Notes under the pieces: model-generated | The model's database searches: none | Seen by the model: the letters and a program-made list of their open reading frames with translations, nothing else | Told to the model about the DNA's origin: nothing | Shown here: one piece after another, positions 33,766 through 45,367 of the stretch | Layout: each line of letters starts with the position of its first letter | How positions within the stretch are numbered: position 1 is the stretch's first letter | Position numbers and translations under genes: made by a program | Source of the DNA: Scalesia atractyloides | Lineage: Eukaryota > Streptophyta > Magnoliopsida > Asterales > Asteraceae | Assembly: GCA_947069175.1 (NCBI GenBank) | Contig: CAMTDV010000002.1 | Span: forward strand, 11,214,988 to 11,278,987 | Reading direction: 5' to 3' | Length of the DNA: 64,000 bases

Positions 33766-34461
33766 AAGTATGTATCACAATCCTTCAAGGGCAATGCCCT
33801 AACATGGTGGAAGGTCATGATTCAGTCAACAGGTAAAATATACCTGTATAATCTGGGGTGGTCTAAGTTTATGGACCTTATTAAGGAAACCTACTGCCCA
33901 CCATGAGGTGGAGAAAATAGAGACAGACTTCTTATCTCTTTCCATGAAAACCCTAGACTGTCGAAAGTATGTTTCCGATTTCAATTCCCTATCTAGGTTA
34001 GTTTCCTATTTAATTACCCCTGAATCCAAACGCATTGCACGTTTTATTAATAGGTTAGCACCCGAGATAAAGGGCATGGTAAAGGCTGCTCAGCCTAATA
34101 CCTATAGGTCTGCTGTAGACCTATCTCTCTCTCTCTCACCCTTGATTTAATGAGACAAAAGTCGGTAAAGTCTGAAACTAACTGGAAAAGAAAGGGGGAA
34201 GATGACAACTCCCATAAGTTTAATAAGAAAAATAAAGGGAGATTTGGGTTCAAAGGGAACAAAGGCAAGTCGGCTACAATGCCATTTTGCAAGACTTGCA
34301 ACCGTAAACACTGGGACAATGTACTTCTGATCCACAAGCTAGACCTTGTGGCATATGTAAAAGGAGAGGGCATAAGACCCTAGACTGTAAGGATCTTAAG
34401 GATGCCATTTGCTACATCTGCAACGAAAAAGGGCACATTGCAACTAACTGCCCTAAGAGTT
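33766..34461 (+). pseudogene. Gypsy-1 gag, 3' part
   Basis: It resumes at the second aagta with SQSFKGNALTWWKVMIQST, then ETDFLSLSMKTLDCRKYVSD and the basic nucleocapsid (NKKNKGRFGFKGNKGK). The zinc knuckle CYICNEKGHIATNC (CX2CX4HX4C) lies near 34410-34450, and a stop at 34459-34461. At least one frameshift occurs near 33905 and another near 34135. A second Cys-rich segment (CKTCNRKHW) precedes the knuckle. Confidence 0.78.
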
Positions 34462-34559
34462 AAAAGAATAATAATTCAAAGCCTGGAGAGGCCAAGAAGG
34501 GAATGCACGCGCCTTTCGGCTGACTGCTAAGGAAGCTGTTAATGACAATAACGTCATAA

Positions 34560-36370
34560 CAGGTACTTTCCCCATTAATGATATTTATGCTAGAGTCCTT
34601 TTCGATTCGGGTGCGGATAGATCTTTTGTTTCATAAGTTTAGTGAACAATTAAATTTACCCATAAGAACTCTAGATAAAATTTATGAGATAGAACTTGCC
34701 GATGGAACCTTAGAAAGTGCTTCTTCCATTCTTGATGGATGCTCTGTATCCATTAAAAATCATTCCATCCCTATCTCTCTTTTGCCAATGAAATTGGCGG
34801 GGTTCGATGTTGTCTTAAGCATGGATTGGTTATCTCATAACCAAGCCTGCATTGCCTGCGATAAGAAGCTCATCGAAATTAAAACCCCATCTGGTGAAGT
34901 GATCACCATCCCCGGAGACTCACACTATGGACTGCCAGACAAGGTGTCGTTATTTAAGGCATCTAAGTGTTTGAGAAGAGGCTGTGTCATCTGCTTAGCA
35001 CAAGTAACCATGAACGAACCTAAGCCAAACCTAGAAGATCAACCAGTTATCTCAGAGTATCCTGATGTTTTCCCTAAAGAATTACCAGGCCTACCTCCGG
35101 ATAGGCAAGTGGAATTTAGAATAGACATCATACCAGGATCAGCACCAGTGGCTAGAGCTCCATATAGGCTAGCACCTACAGAGATGAAGGAATTAAGTAC
35201 GCAGCTAGACAAACTCTTAGAAAAAGGCTTTATTCAACCTAGTTCCTCGCCTTGGGGAGCTCCTATACTCTTTGTAAAGAAGAAGGATGGTTCGATGCGA
35301 ATGTGCATCGATTACCGAGAGCTAAACAAGTTAACAATCAAGAATAGATATCCTCTGCCCAGGATCGATGATTTATTTGACCAACTTCAAGGGGCTAGTT
35401 ACTTTTCTAAGATAGATTTGAGATCAGGATACCATCAACTGAAGGTTAGAAGTGAAGATGTTCCTAAAACTGCCTTCAGGACCCGCTATGGTCATTTTGA
35501 GTTCTTGGTGATGCCTTTTGGGCTCACAAATGCACCAGCAGCATTCATGGACCTCATGAACAGAGTCTGCAAGCCATATTTGGATAAGTTTATCATTGTC
35601 CTCATAGACGACATACTTATTTATTCTCGTAACCAAGCTGATCACGAGAAACATATTCGGTGCATCTTAGAACTGTTAAGACAAGAGAAACTTTATGCAA
35701 AGCTCTCTAAATGTGAATTTTGGCTTAGAGAAGTCCAATTCCTTGGACATATGGTAAGTGAGCGTGGTATCCAAGTGGATCCTTCCAAAATTGAAGCCAT
35801 CATGAATTGGGAAGTACCCAAAACCCCATCTGAAATTCGTAGTTTCTTAGGACTGGCTGGTTACTATAGGAGGTTCATTGAGAACTTTTCAAGAATAGCC
35901 TCTCCTCTAACTACCTTGACCCGTAAGAATGTTAAGTATAATTGGGGTCCAAAGCAACAAGAATATTTTGAGATTCTGAAGCACAAGTTGAGCAACGCTC
36001 ATGTGTTATCTCTGCTAGAAGGTATTGAGAACTTTGTTGTTTATTGTGATGCTTCGCATACTGGCATGGCTGCATGCTAATGCAAAATGGCAAGGTAATT
36101 GCCTACACATCACGACAATTAAAGGTGCATGAAACGAATTACACCACCCATGATTTGGAACTGGGTTCCGTTGTATTTGCACTAAAGCTATGGAGACATT
36201 ACTTGTATGGTACAAAGTGTGTTATATACACCGACCATAAGAGTCTCCAACACCTGTTCAATCAGAAAGAATTGAACATGCAACAACGCCGATGGATGGA
36301 TACACTTAATGATTATGATTGCGAGATTCGCTACCATCCCGGCAAGGAAAATGTCGTTTCCGACCCTTAA
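34560..36370 (+). pseudogene. Gypsy-1 protease, reverse transcriptase and RNase H, broken
   Basis: The protease active site FDSGADRSFVS (near 34603-34635) is in a different frame from what follows, so there is an indel there. The long frame to 36080 covers the rest of protease (LAGFDVVLSMDWL), the linker, and RT (KKDGSMRMCIDYRELNKL, KIDLRSGYHQLKV, VLIDDILIYS), then the connection (FLGLAGYYRRF). RNase H starts YCDASHTGM and is frameshifted at 36080. It continues in 36074-36370 (YTDHKSLQHLF, YHPGKENVVSDP). Confidence 0.88.
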
Positions 36371-37860
36371 GTCGCAAAGAAAAAGTTAAACCAAAAAGGA
36401 TTAATGCCAAGAGCATTGAGCTCAGAAATAGTTTAAGTGAGAAGCTACTAGATGCGCAAAAGCAAGCCCTGTTAGAGGCTAATATTCCTAATGAGGAATT
36501 AGGCGGAACAATTGATCAATTAACGCCTGGAAAGGATGGAATCCTAAGATTTAATGATAGAATTTGGGTTCCGATCTTTGGAGGACTTAGACATCTAATC
36601 CTCCAAGAAGTGCACAATTCAAGATACTCAGTTCACCCAGGTGGTGACAAGATGTATCAAGATTTGAAGAAGAATTATTGGTGGATGGGTTTGAAGAAAT
36701 CCATAGCCATTTATGTAACTAAGTGTCTGACGTGTTCGCAAGTTAAGGCCGAACATCAAAAGCCGTCGGGACTTCTACAACCACTTGAAATTCCCACTTG
36801 GAAATAGGAAAGGGTAACTATGGATTTGATTACCAAGTTACCTAAGACCAAATGTGGTAATGACACGATTTGGGTCATTGTGGATAGGCTGACTAAGTCA
36901 GCACATTTCTTGCCAATCAAGGAAACGTATAACTCAGATAAATTGGCTAAGTTGTATGTGGACAAGATTGTGTCCCTACACGGTGTGCCGGTATCTATTG
37001 TGTCTGATAGAGATGCTAGATACACATCTCACTTTTGGAAAAGTTTCCAACAGTCGTTAGGCACACGATTAAATTTTAGTACGGCTTACCATCCACAGAC
37101 TGATGGTAAAAGTGAGCGTACTATTCAAACCCTGGAAGACATGCTAAGGGCATGTGTGATTGATATAGGTGGAAGCTGGGATGACCACTTACCCCTAATA
37201 GAATTCTCCTACAATAATAGCTATCATACGAGCATCAAGGCTGCTCCTTTTGAGGCCTTGTATGGGAGAAAATGTAGAACGCCCGTCAGTTGGGCGGAAG
37301 ATGGGGAAGCCCAACTATCAGGACCCGCGATTGTCCTGGAGACCAAGGAAAAGATTGTGCAAATCCGTGATCGTCTCAAAGCTGCCAGGGATAGTCAGAA
37401 AAGCTATGCTGACAAGAGGCGTAAACCTCTTAAGTTCCAAATAGGGGACAAGGTCATGCTGAAGGTATCACCTTGGAAAGGTGTGATGCATTTTGGAAAG
37501 AAGGGCAAGTTGAGCCCAAGATATATTGGACCATTCGAGATAGTCGAATGTGTCGGCACTGTAGCTTATAAGCTCAGATTGCCAGAGGAGCTTAGTGGAA
37601 TTCATGACGTATTCCACATATCTAACCTCAAGAAATGTCTAGCTGATGAGTCGCTAGCAATATCGCACGAGGATGTGCAAATTGATGAAAACCTGAGGTT
37701 CATTGAGAAACCAATTTCGATTGAGGATCGACAGGTTAAGAAGCTCCGAAGAAAAATGATACCTATAGTAAAGGTTTAGTGGGACGCCTTTAGAGGTCCC
37801 GAGTATACATGGAAGGTTGAGTCCACTATGCGACAAAAGTACCCCCATCTTTTTGAATAA
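36371..37860 (+). pseudogene. Gypsy-1 integrase with chromodomain-like tail, broken
   Basis: The HHCC zinc region (HNSRYSVHPGGDKMYQDL, CLTCSQVKAEHQ) ends at a stop at 36805-36807. The DDE core follows (MDLITKLPK; IVSDRDARYTS; GKSERTIQTLEDML), then the GPY/F-like RYIGPFEIVECVGTVAYKL. The tail (KKLRRKMIPIVKV, then a stop at 37777-37779, then RGPEYTWKVESTMRQKYP HLFE) is chromodomain-like and of the Tekay/Del style. Confidence 0.86.
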
Positions 37861-37884
37861 AATCTCGAGGTCGAGATTTCTTTT

Positions 37885-37897
37885 AAGGGGGTGAGGA
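37885..37897 (+). other. Gypsy-1 polypurine tract
   Basis: aagggggtgagga lies immediately before the 3' LTR start tgtaacaccc. It is the expected plus-strand primer. Confidence 0.8.
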
Positions 37898-37988
37898 TGT
37901 AACACCCTGTAAAAATCGTGTCCAATAGTATAGTGACACGTGTTGTATTTTAAATATAGTCTAATAAAGACCAATAAGGACTAAAGGC

Positions 37989-38210
37989 GTCAACATGTTC
38001 AAACTGAGCCTCTGAGTGACGGTCCGATGTCAACATGCATAAATAACAGCCTCTGAGTGACTGATAAGTCAACATGCTTAAATCATTAGCCTCTGAGTGA
38101 CTGATATGTCAACATGCCTATAATTTGGCCTCTGAGTGACTGATACGTCAACATGCCCAACTTCTGAGTGACATCGAAATCAACATGCTTATAAATAGCC
38201 TCTAAGTGAT
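37989..38210 (+). repeat. Minisatellite inside the Gypsy-1 3' LTR
   Basis: Counterpart of 5922-6142, units with gtcaacatgc and cctctgagtgac. Copy number is similar between the two LTRs. Confidence 0.75.
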
Positions 38211-38714
38211 CCTTTGTGAAGTCCTAACTCTCATACGTGCCATTTGTTGGACGAGAGGGTTCAATTTTGTAAATATGTGAAAGTTGGATGATGGAAGGAT
38301 TAAAAGCGTCAACATGTTAATTTATACCTCTGAGTGACCTTTTAACGAACCGATAGCTCGACAATGTCCGGGCATAATCCCGGGTATGCCAAGTATTGGC
38401 TACGGAGAGCTAAAAGTGTCAAAAAGGTGTTTAAAAAGGTTTTTATAAGCTTTTACAAGTTAAGGGGGCCAAAGTGTTAAGTTTTGAAACTGCCTGTGGG
38501 GCGCTCACGGAGCGCGAGAGGCAGGGCTTGTGTCTCTCGCGGCCTGCCAGAGAGTGTCTGCTGTAGAAAGTTTTGTTTGGTCTCCAAGCAAAGCTCCAAA
38601 ACCATTTAAATTCGAAACCATGGACTTGTAATCAGCTATGCCACATTTTAGGACACTTGTAAGCTTCTTCTTACACCCCTAAACACCTGGCTTCACCTCA
38701 TTTGAGCTCTCCAA

Positions 38715-38724
38715 CTATAAATAG
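38715..38724 (+). promoter_or_regulatory. TATA box of the Gypsy-1 3' LTR
   Basis: ctataaatag, conserved with the 5' LTR motif at 6647-6656, and followed by the same pyrimidine-rich tract. Confidence 0.55.
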
Positions 38725-41700
38725 GTGTTCAAGTGCTTCATTCCAACTTGCACCTTTCTCATTAATTCACTCTTCTCCCTCCTCTGGAAGTTCCTAGCTG
38801 AAAGGAGCATCCAACTTAGTTCTCTTGCATTGTAGGAACCTCTTGTAAGTGTTCATACTCTTGCATTTTCGTTTATATGCTTTTATAGCCAAAAGTCAAG
38901 CGTTTTTCAAAAAACGCTTTGACTTTCGGTTAAGACCATTATGGTCCAGCCATTGTTCGAAATGAACATGGCTAAGTGATCGTAATAAGGTAGGTGTTAA
39001 TCCCTATAAACGGCACCTCCTGAAGATCACGTTTGCTAGACCAATTGACGGGTCAAAGTTAAGTTATTAAAAAGTCAAAAAAGCCATTTTTCAGAAAAAA
39101 TATTATATAAACTGATCTTATATATGTTATGAAACCTGTTTTGACACTTAAACACATGTTCGGGTTGTCAATATCAGTTCTAGGGTCGGTTCACAACCGA
39201 AAGTCGCGAAGTTTGACTTCTGCTTTGACTTTCGATTCTGACCAGATTTAGATTAGTTACCTACTGATCTCAAGTTGCATTATGATCAAAATATTATGTA
39301 GCATAACCCTCTGAGGTTATATTACATGATCATAATCAGAATCCAAGTTTATGCACAAGCTCCATAATGCCATCTTTGACCAAAATGTCCTTTTTGCATA
39401 AAACAAGGTTTTAAATGGTAATAAACTTGAAAATGAGTTTCTAATGATGTAATATTATAAGTAGGATTATTTGGGATGTTAAACCAAGTTATAAACTGAG
39501 TTTTTAAGCAAGTTCTTAAACTATGTCGATAAATGACGGTTTTAGCCCCTGTGGCTTATAAAATAGTTTTAATCAAATCTTTTAAGCTAAATCATTTACC
39601 TACTGATATGTTATACTAAATAACATATTTTAAACATTTTTAACTGACTATAAAATCATTTTTGATAAACATCACTTAAAGACGTCATATTACGACATAA
39701 GCGCCGCTTCGGCGCATAGTATGGTTTTAAACCATATTAATGGACCAAGACTTGTTACCTACTAATTTTAAAACTTATTTTAAACATATTTACAATAGGT
39801 ACATGTTATAAACTCAGAATCCCAAATAATTTATAAACTATGTGTAAAATGACCAAAATGCCCCATCGGTGCATAGTTTGGTCATAAAAGGTAAAATGCA
39901 CATATAATTGATATCCTACTGATATTATATCATAATAAAGTATTTTTCCAGAATACTTATAATCATAACGTTAAATTATATTCAAGTTCCTTTTATATGA
40001 TATGAAATTACCAAAACGCCCTCATGAAGCATAATTTCGTTTTAAAACCTTAAACGGGTATACAAGTTGATATCCTACTGATATATTAACTTATTTAAAA
40101 TATAATGGCATATAGAACTTGTCCATAACTCATTTGGTTACCCGATATCGCTAAAATGCACACAGTTACGCATATGTAACTATTTTTCGGAAATTAACCG
40201 AAACGGGTTTAAACCTTGTCATTTAAGTTTCAAAATCCAGCATGTATATGGTTTACCATATTATACAAGTCAAGTACTTTTTGGGATTAAACTACATTCT
40301 ATCCGATCATCGTTTAATCAAGCATTATACGTAATGTTCATGTACACTATTCGGTTTATAAGACCGTTAGTATTTAATTGGCTAGCTTATGCCATAATCC
40401 AGACTTATCTGCACTTGGTACTTTTGTATACGGCTGAGTTATTTAAAAAAAAGAAATAAAAGAAGAAGACTTGCTCAGGTAAATACTCTCGACTTATTTT
40501 CCCTATACGGGCTTGGGATACGGTAAATTATTACCGCTTGGTCCAAAATGAGGTCAATCGAATGCCCGCATGAGGCTAGTAAACCCCATATTTTGTTTTA
40601 ATTAGTTTTGTTTGATAACTTAAACATCGGGGGTTATTACCGTGTCCTGGATATCCTGGGCTCAATACATTAGTTATTGACCAAGACGTTGGGGATGACT
40701 CCTTCGTGAGTTCCTGAGTGGTGTGTATTTAATCATGTCTCGGGTTCTGTCCCAAGCCCTGAATGTATTGACAAACATGTGAATCTGATACAAGGTTGAA
40801 TTTCAACTTTCCCAAGTTAATAAAAGATTATGTGCCGTTTTGCACTTAAAACCATTTTAAAGTTTTCAAAATGAGTCAGTTGAGTGTATTTACCAGCGTA
40901 AGCTGACGTATCGTCCAAAGGCTAAACTGCAGGTACAACAAATAAGCCGGAAGCTGCTCGGTAGTGAATAAGGGGATCTTGCAAATCCTTAGATCTGCCC
41001 AGAGTCTGTTTTGTATTCTTTCCATGTACATTTTAATGATCCGCCTGTGGATCTTCTATTACAAGCTTGTATATTATTTTGTATTTTTCGAACATTCGGT
41101 TTGTAATAGTAATTTTACTCCAAACTTCCGTTGTGCTGTGTTTAATTGACTATGATGATTATCAACTGACGTCACGATACTCCCCTCCCGGGCCCACCGG
41201 TGTATGAATTTGCGTTGGAAATCCGGGGTGTGACAGCTGGTGTGTGCTTGATTTTTGTTAAACTATTAATCTTTACCCGAATGATGCTTCGAAAATGTTT
41301 AATTGGTGGAGCTACAAGCTGTTAAGTTAGATACTGATTGGATGATGAAAGAAATAGTTTTATTGGTATGGCGATGGTAGTGGGTTCTGGTGACTGGTGC
41401 GACATGGGTAACTGAAGGGGGGATAAAGGTGGGTTTTGGTGGCTGGTGTGATGGTGATGGTTGGGGTTCCGATGGTGGGTGTGTTGCGGTGCTGTGGGGA
41501 TATGGTGGTGCGATAGTGGTGGTTAGGATTTAGATGGTGTGGGTGGTGCGGTGGAAGAGGTGTGGTAGGTGTAACTGTGGTGTTTGACGATGGTGATAAA
41601 AGAGAGAGAGATAGCGTAGAGGTATATATATTTTATTAATGTTATATTATTTTTTAATTTAATTTGTTTTGTTTAATAAAATATTTTAAGAAAATTGGTA

Positions 41701-41744
41701 AAAAGACTAAAACATCCTTGTGTTTTGTTATTTAACAGAAAAAT

Positions 41745-41879
41745 CTAATTTGGTTAAGGTTAAAGGACATAACGTGCAGGATTCTCAAATATTAAGTACA
41801 AAACTCGTCAATTTTAAAAATAAAGGATACTGTCTGAAAATGAATATAAAAATAAAAGAATAAAACTTGAAATTCACTC
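41745..41879 (-). repeat. Right terminal inverted repeat of the DNA transposon
   Basis: Inverted match to 5322-5455, ending ttgaaattcactc at 41879. Confidence 0.7.
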
Positions 41880-42756
41880 AAAAGTTTGGAAAAAATATAC
41901 ATGTTAAAGAGTTCACATTCTAAAGTATCTTGTATTAAAACACATATATCTCGATTATATTTAAAATAAATTAAAATATTCTTCAATAAAATTCCAATAT
42001 ATTTAATTTTTTTTTACATATATCTCGATTATTTAAAAATAATTTAAAATTTTTTCTCCAACAAAATTTCAATGTAATATTTAAATATTTCCCTATTTTT
42101 CTATCGGGTCATATTTAAAACAATTTAATTTTTTTCTTTTTGATAAAATTCCAATATAATATTTAAATCTTTGCTTAGTTATGAATTAATTTGAAATGTA
42201 AAATTTATCTACCTGATCATATTTAATAAAAAATGTTTTTACTTTTTTATAATTTAATCAAAGTTAAATCTCAAGTTAAATCTCAAAGTTAAATCCGGTA
42301 ATTACAGATTAGGATCGGAAACAAATTTTAGACTTTAAATTTACATTCATGATAAAATTATTATATAATATTTAAATCTTTTTATAGTTATGAATTAATT
42401 TGTAAATCATCTATCTTATCTCTTATATTTAATATTAATAATTAATAATGTGCATTAGGCAGGAAAACAAAATTATTGATGCTCTTAATGAATGAGAGCT
42501 ATCTCATAATAGTTTCTTTTATTATAGAGTATAGATTAGTTAAAGTTAATATAGTGTATATAACCTTAAAAATCATGGTTCGTGGCCATGGTCTCAAAGT
42601 TTTCTTTTTTGATCCTCAAGTTAATAGACTTTACATATTCAAACCCAATCTTTTAGTAAATGATATGTTAACCCATATCTTTTGGTATATAACAACTTTG
42701 ACCCCCATTATTTATACATCATAATTTCACACCTCGTATTCTTCAAAGCTTTTTAG
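41880..42756. repeat. AT-rich degenerate repeats, no gene
   Basis: Between about 41940 and 42430, blocks like acatatatctcgattat and ataaaattccaatataatat plus ttaaat recur three or four times at 65-130 bp spacing with much drift. No coding sense is seen. Confidence 0.45.
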
Positions 42757-44816
42757 TGTAACGCCTTGATTTTCGTACTTTCCTTAATTAGAAAGTGTAA
42801 TTGTATTTCTATTTATGGAAACTTGTATTCATATCGTATTCGTATTTCTTTTCCAATCTTGTAATCCGCGACTTTGATCGTAATAAAATTCATACTTGAT
42901 ACATACTTGTCTTACATGCATTCAATCGTTAAATACGTGTTTACATACAAACTGATACTTGTTATACGTGCAAATACTCATACTTTCATACTTGATACCT
43001 GAAATATACTTACATATGCATTACACACTTAAAAACATGCAAAAATATCAAGTTATAGCATGAAATGAAAGGAAAAACCAAGTTAAAGGACTAAAAGTGT
43101 CAAAAATCAAAGAAGTTTCTGGAACTACCTCCCTCGCGGCCCGCGACCGCCCCCTCTTCACTCTCTTGCGCCTTACGAGAGGGCTTATTCCAGAGTTTGT
43201 TGTTTCCAGCTCATGGATTAGGAAATTTTGTGTTTCTTACATTAATTACACTCACCTAACTCACCCCCTAACCTCAATTATAAATACCCACCTCCTCCTA
43301 CTCTCATTTCACTCCTCAAACATTCATCTCTCTCTCTACATCTCTCTCTCGATTCAGAAAGTTCAAGACTTTCAAGTGAGTTCTAACTCACCTTCACCTC
43401 TTTTCTTTACTCTTTTCTTCCTTCACCCCTCGGAGTGTTTCCATAGGTTTTCCAGAATATCACCATATTTGAGGTCCCGAGTAAGAAACTTTCCGTTTTA
43501 ATAGGGTTTTAACCCACAAGTGTTGTATCCTTCCAAGCTTGTTTTTGAAAAAAGACTTGAGTTGGTAGTGTGTGATTACTTGGAAGCGTTGGCTATCCTA
43601 CCTTCAATCCACCACCTCACTTGATGATTTTGATTATTTTACAGCTTTAATTTTATTATAACTTATTCATGACCATCCTTGTTGTCCTTGTGATAACTTG
43701 TGCATTGGTGAACTATACGAAAGAGGGTAAAGGAAGGTTATCCTCCTACCTCCATGCATGACTTCTATGAACTTCCATGATAATATTGATTTACTTATTA
43801 TGTATACTATATAATATATAAATATATCCACTAACCGAACCCTTGATGATAATCGAATGATTGTCCGTCATTGTACTAGGTTACATCACCTAAGTACTTA
43901 ACTTCTCGTTACGATTCTAATGGGTACCTTAACCCATGAAAACACATCAAGAAACGAGTATTAAGTCTAGTTGGTTATTTCTCGTATACATACTTTGGTA
44001 TACTTAAATTCCTAATCTCCGTTATCATCAGAACACTTACCAACCTACGTTTTCCTCATGTAGGATAACCTGGTGTTCCTCCAACTCTCCAAACTCTTCA
44101 CGGAAATTACCAAGTGGAAGCTTGCAAAACGTGAGTACACTTGACCCATTTCCATTTTTACACAATTTGGGTTGTAACATGTTAGCTTACAAAATACACG
44201 AGTACACACACTACATGCTTTACACACTCGATCTGTCATACATGCTTATTGTATGCTTAGGTTCATGCTAGATTCAAACATGCTTCTTGTCATTAACTTG
44301 GCTAGCCCCAACTTAACATATATAGCGCTATAGGAGTAGCACACCGCCCGTCGGGGTATTGTTAAGCATTAAGCTGATTCTTATCTTATTCATACTTTAG
44401 TCTCCTTACTTTGTGTGACGAGGGATACTTAATTCTTGTGGACACTTGGGTTTGACAATTATTATTGCATGCTAGCTTACCTTGTATACAATTGCCATGT
44501 GGATTTGAGTAAACTCTTTTATACTTATGTTATGTACTTAAACTTGTATACTCGCCAATACTTTTTGTATTGAACTATACTTTTATCATATTGCAGGTTA
44601 AAGATGTTGAATATGACGAATCTAGTAGGGACGACATAGAAACACACTTAGAATGTTATGCTTTTTATGTTGTACTTTTTGTTGAAGTTGTTATGTTGTA
44701 ATTGACAAAAATGAAATGAGTTTTTGATTTACATATTGTCGCAAATAGTGTTATGATGCCTTGAGCAATCTATTTCGTCTTACTCCGATATTTTCGCCAT
44801 CGGTTGAGGTGTGACA
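42757..44816 (+). mobile_element. Solo LTR of a third gypsy-like family
   Basis: tgtaacgcctt to gttgaggtgtgaca, 2060 bp. The flanking 5-mers tttag (42752-42756) and cttag (44817-44821) match at 4 of 5. It has a TATA box (tataaata, 43279-43286), followed by a CT-rich tract typical of a plant transcription start. No internal region or partner LTR is nearby. The GC-rich patch near 43130-43190 recalls the one in the Gypsy-1 LTR. Confidence 0.7.
43279..43286 (+). promoter_or_regulatory. TATA box of the solo LTR
   Basis: tataaata, followed by a pyrimidine-rich stretch with ctctctctctac about 50 nt downstream. Confidence 0.5.
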
Positions 44817-45367
44817 CTTAGCTCTATAAAGAGCCGCCTCTCATTAGAGAGATTATAGCAGTTATCTACTTTATAAAACTAGAAACTCGTAATTTCGTAC
44901 ATGACACTCAAAATCACTAGAGTGATTTTAGAGCAAGTATCAAAAGTGTCTAGAATCACCGAAACCAACATATGGCCGATAATTGTCAATCTAGTAGCTT
45001 TAAAGATTCTAACGGGGTTAATCGCTCGTTATCTTCAATCCTGAAAATCATCTGTCTAGGTCTTGAACAAGATTCAATGCGAAACTCATGGAAAGTAACT
45101 TGGTCACCGTCAGTACGTCTTTAAAGATAGCGGTGTTTACTGCATGAGGGAGACCAGAGCCAACTCTATTGGCCGATGGCCACTGATGGAATCTCGGTAA
45201 AGATTCACAGGGGGATTGTATGATGCGGGGATCCAATCCTAGAAACTTTGGATAAAGCTTTACCTAAGTTTTATGTTCTGCAGGCATTGCTAACCTCATC
45301 CTTGTCTAGTGGTATGCTTCGAGCGGAGAACTCTTCAACTTTTATCCATCATTTGCATCTACCTTTT
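44817..45367. other. Unassigned stretch between LTRs
   Basis: Nothing recognisable: no frame longer than about 60 codons with coding character, and no RNA gene. It is probably the remains of an older insertion. Confidence 0.4.

Larger units (their letters stand above)
5832..41235 (+). mobile_element. Gypsy-1: Ty3/gypsy chromovirus-like retrotransposon carrying nested insertions
   Basis: Two LTRs of about 3.4 kb in the same orientation start tgtaacaccct and end tgtgata or tgtgaca. The primer-binding site is complementary to initiator tRNA-Met and a polypurine tract precedes the 3' LTR. The order is 5' LTR, accessory ORF, structured leader, gag, protease, RT, RNase H, integrase with a chromodomain-like tail, 3' LTR. 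This order and the tail place it with plant chromoviruses (Tekay/Del type by resemblance). Without the two Gypsy-2 insertions it would be about 13.8 kb. The flanking 5-mers (tgttg, gctgg) do not match. The LTRs differ by many substitutions and indels, so the insertion is old. Confidence 0.85.
37898..41235 (+). repeat. Gypsy-1 3' LTR
   Basis: 3338 bp, tgtaacaccctgt to ccggggtgtgaca, aligning with 5832-9235. It lacks several short segments present in the 5' LTR (for example around 8600-8690). It contains the minisatellite at 37989-38210 and a TATA box at 38715-38724. Confidence 0.9.
5322..41879. mobile_element. DNA transposon with long TIRs, interrupted by Gypsy-1
   Basis: 5322-5455 and the reverse complement of 41745-41879 align over about 135 bp from their outer ends (gagtgaatt outermost). 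Shared blocks include aaaattgacga and gcacgttatgtc. The flanking 8-mers aaaagtta (5314-5321) and aaaagttt (41880-41887) match at 7 of 8 positions and could be a decayed target duplication. The transposon's own interior is only about 370 bp on the left and 510 bp on the right, with no visible transposase. It was therefore a non-autonomous element, perhaps Mutator- or hAT-like, before Gypsy-1 landed in it. Confidence 0.6.

Noticed and set aside
34578..36080. Intact aspartic protease-RT gene
   Set aside because: The protease active-site residues are in another frame and RNase H is cut by a frameshift, so it is a pseudogene despite the long open frame.
43097..43501. 134-residue frame
   Set aside because: It lies within a solo LTR and translates pyrimidine-rich UTR-like sequence.
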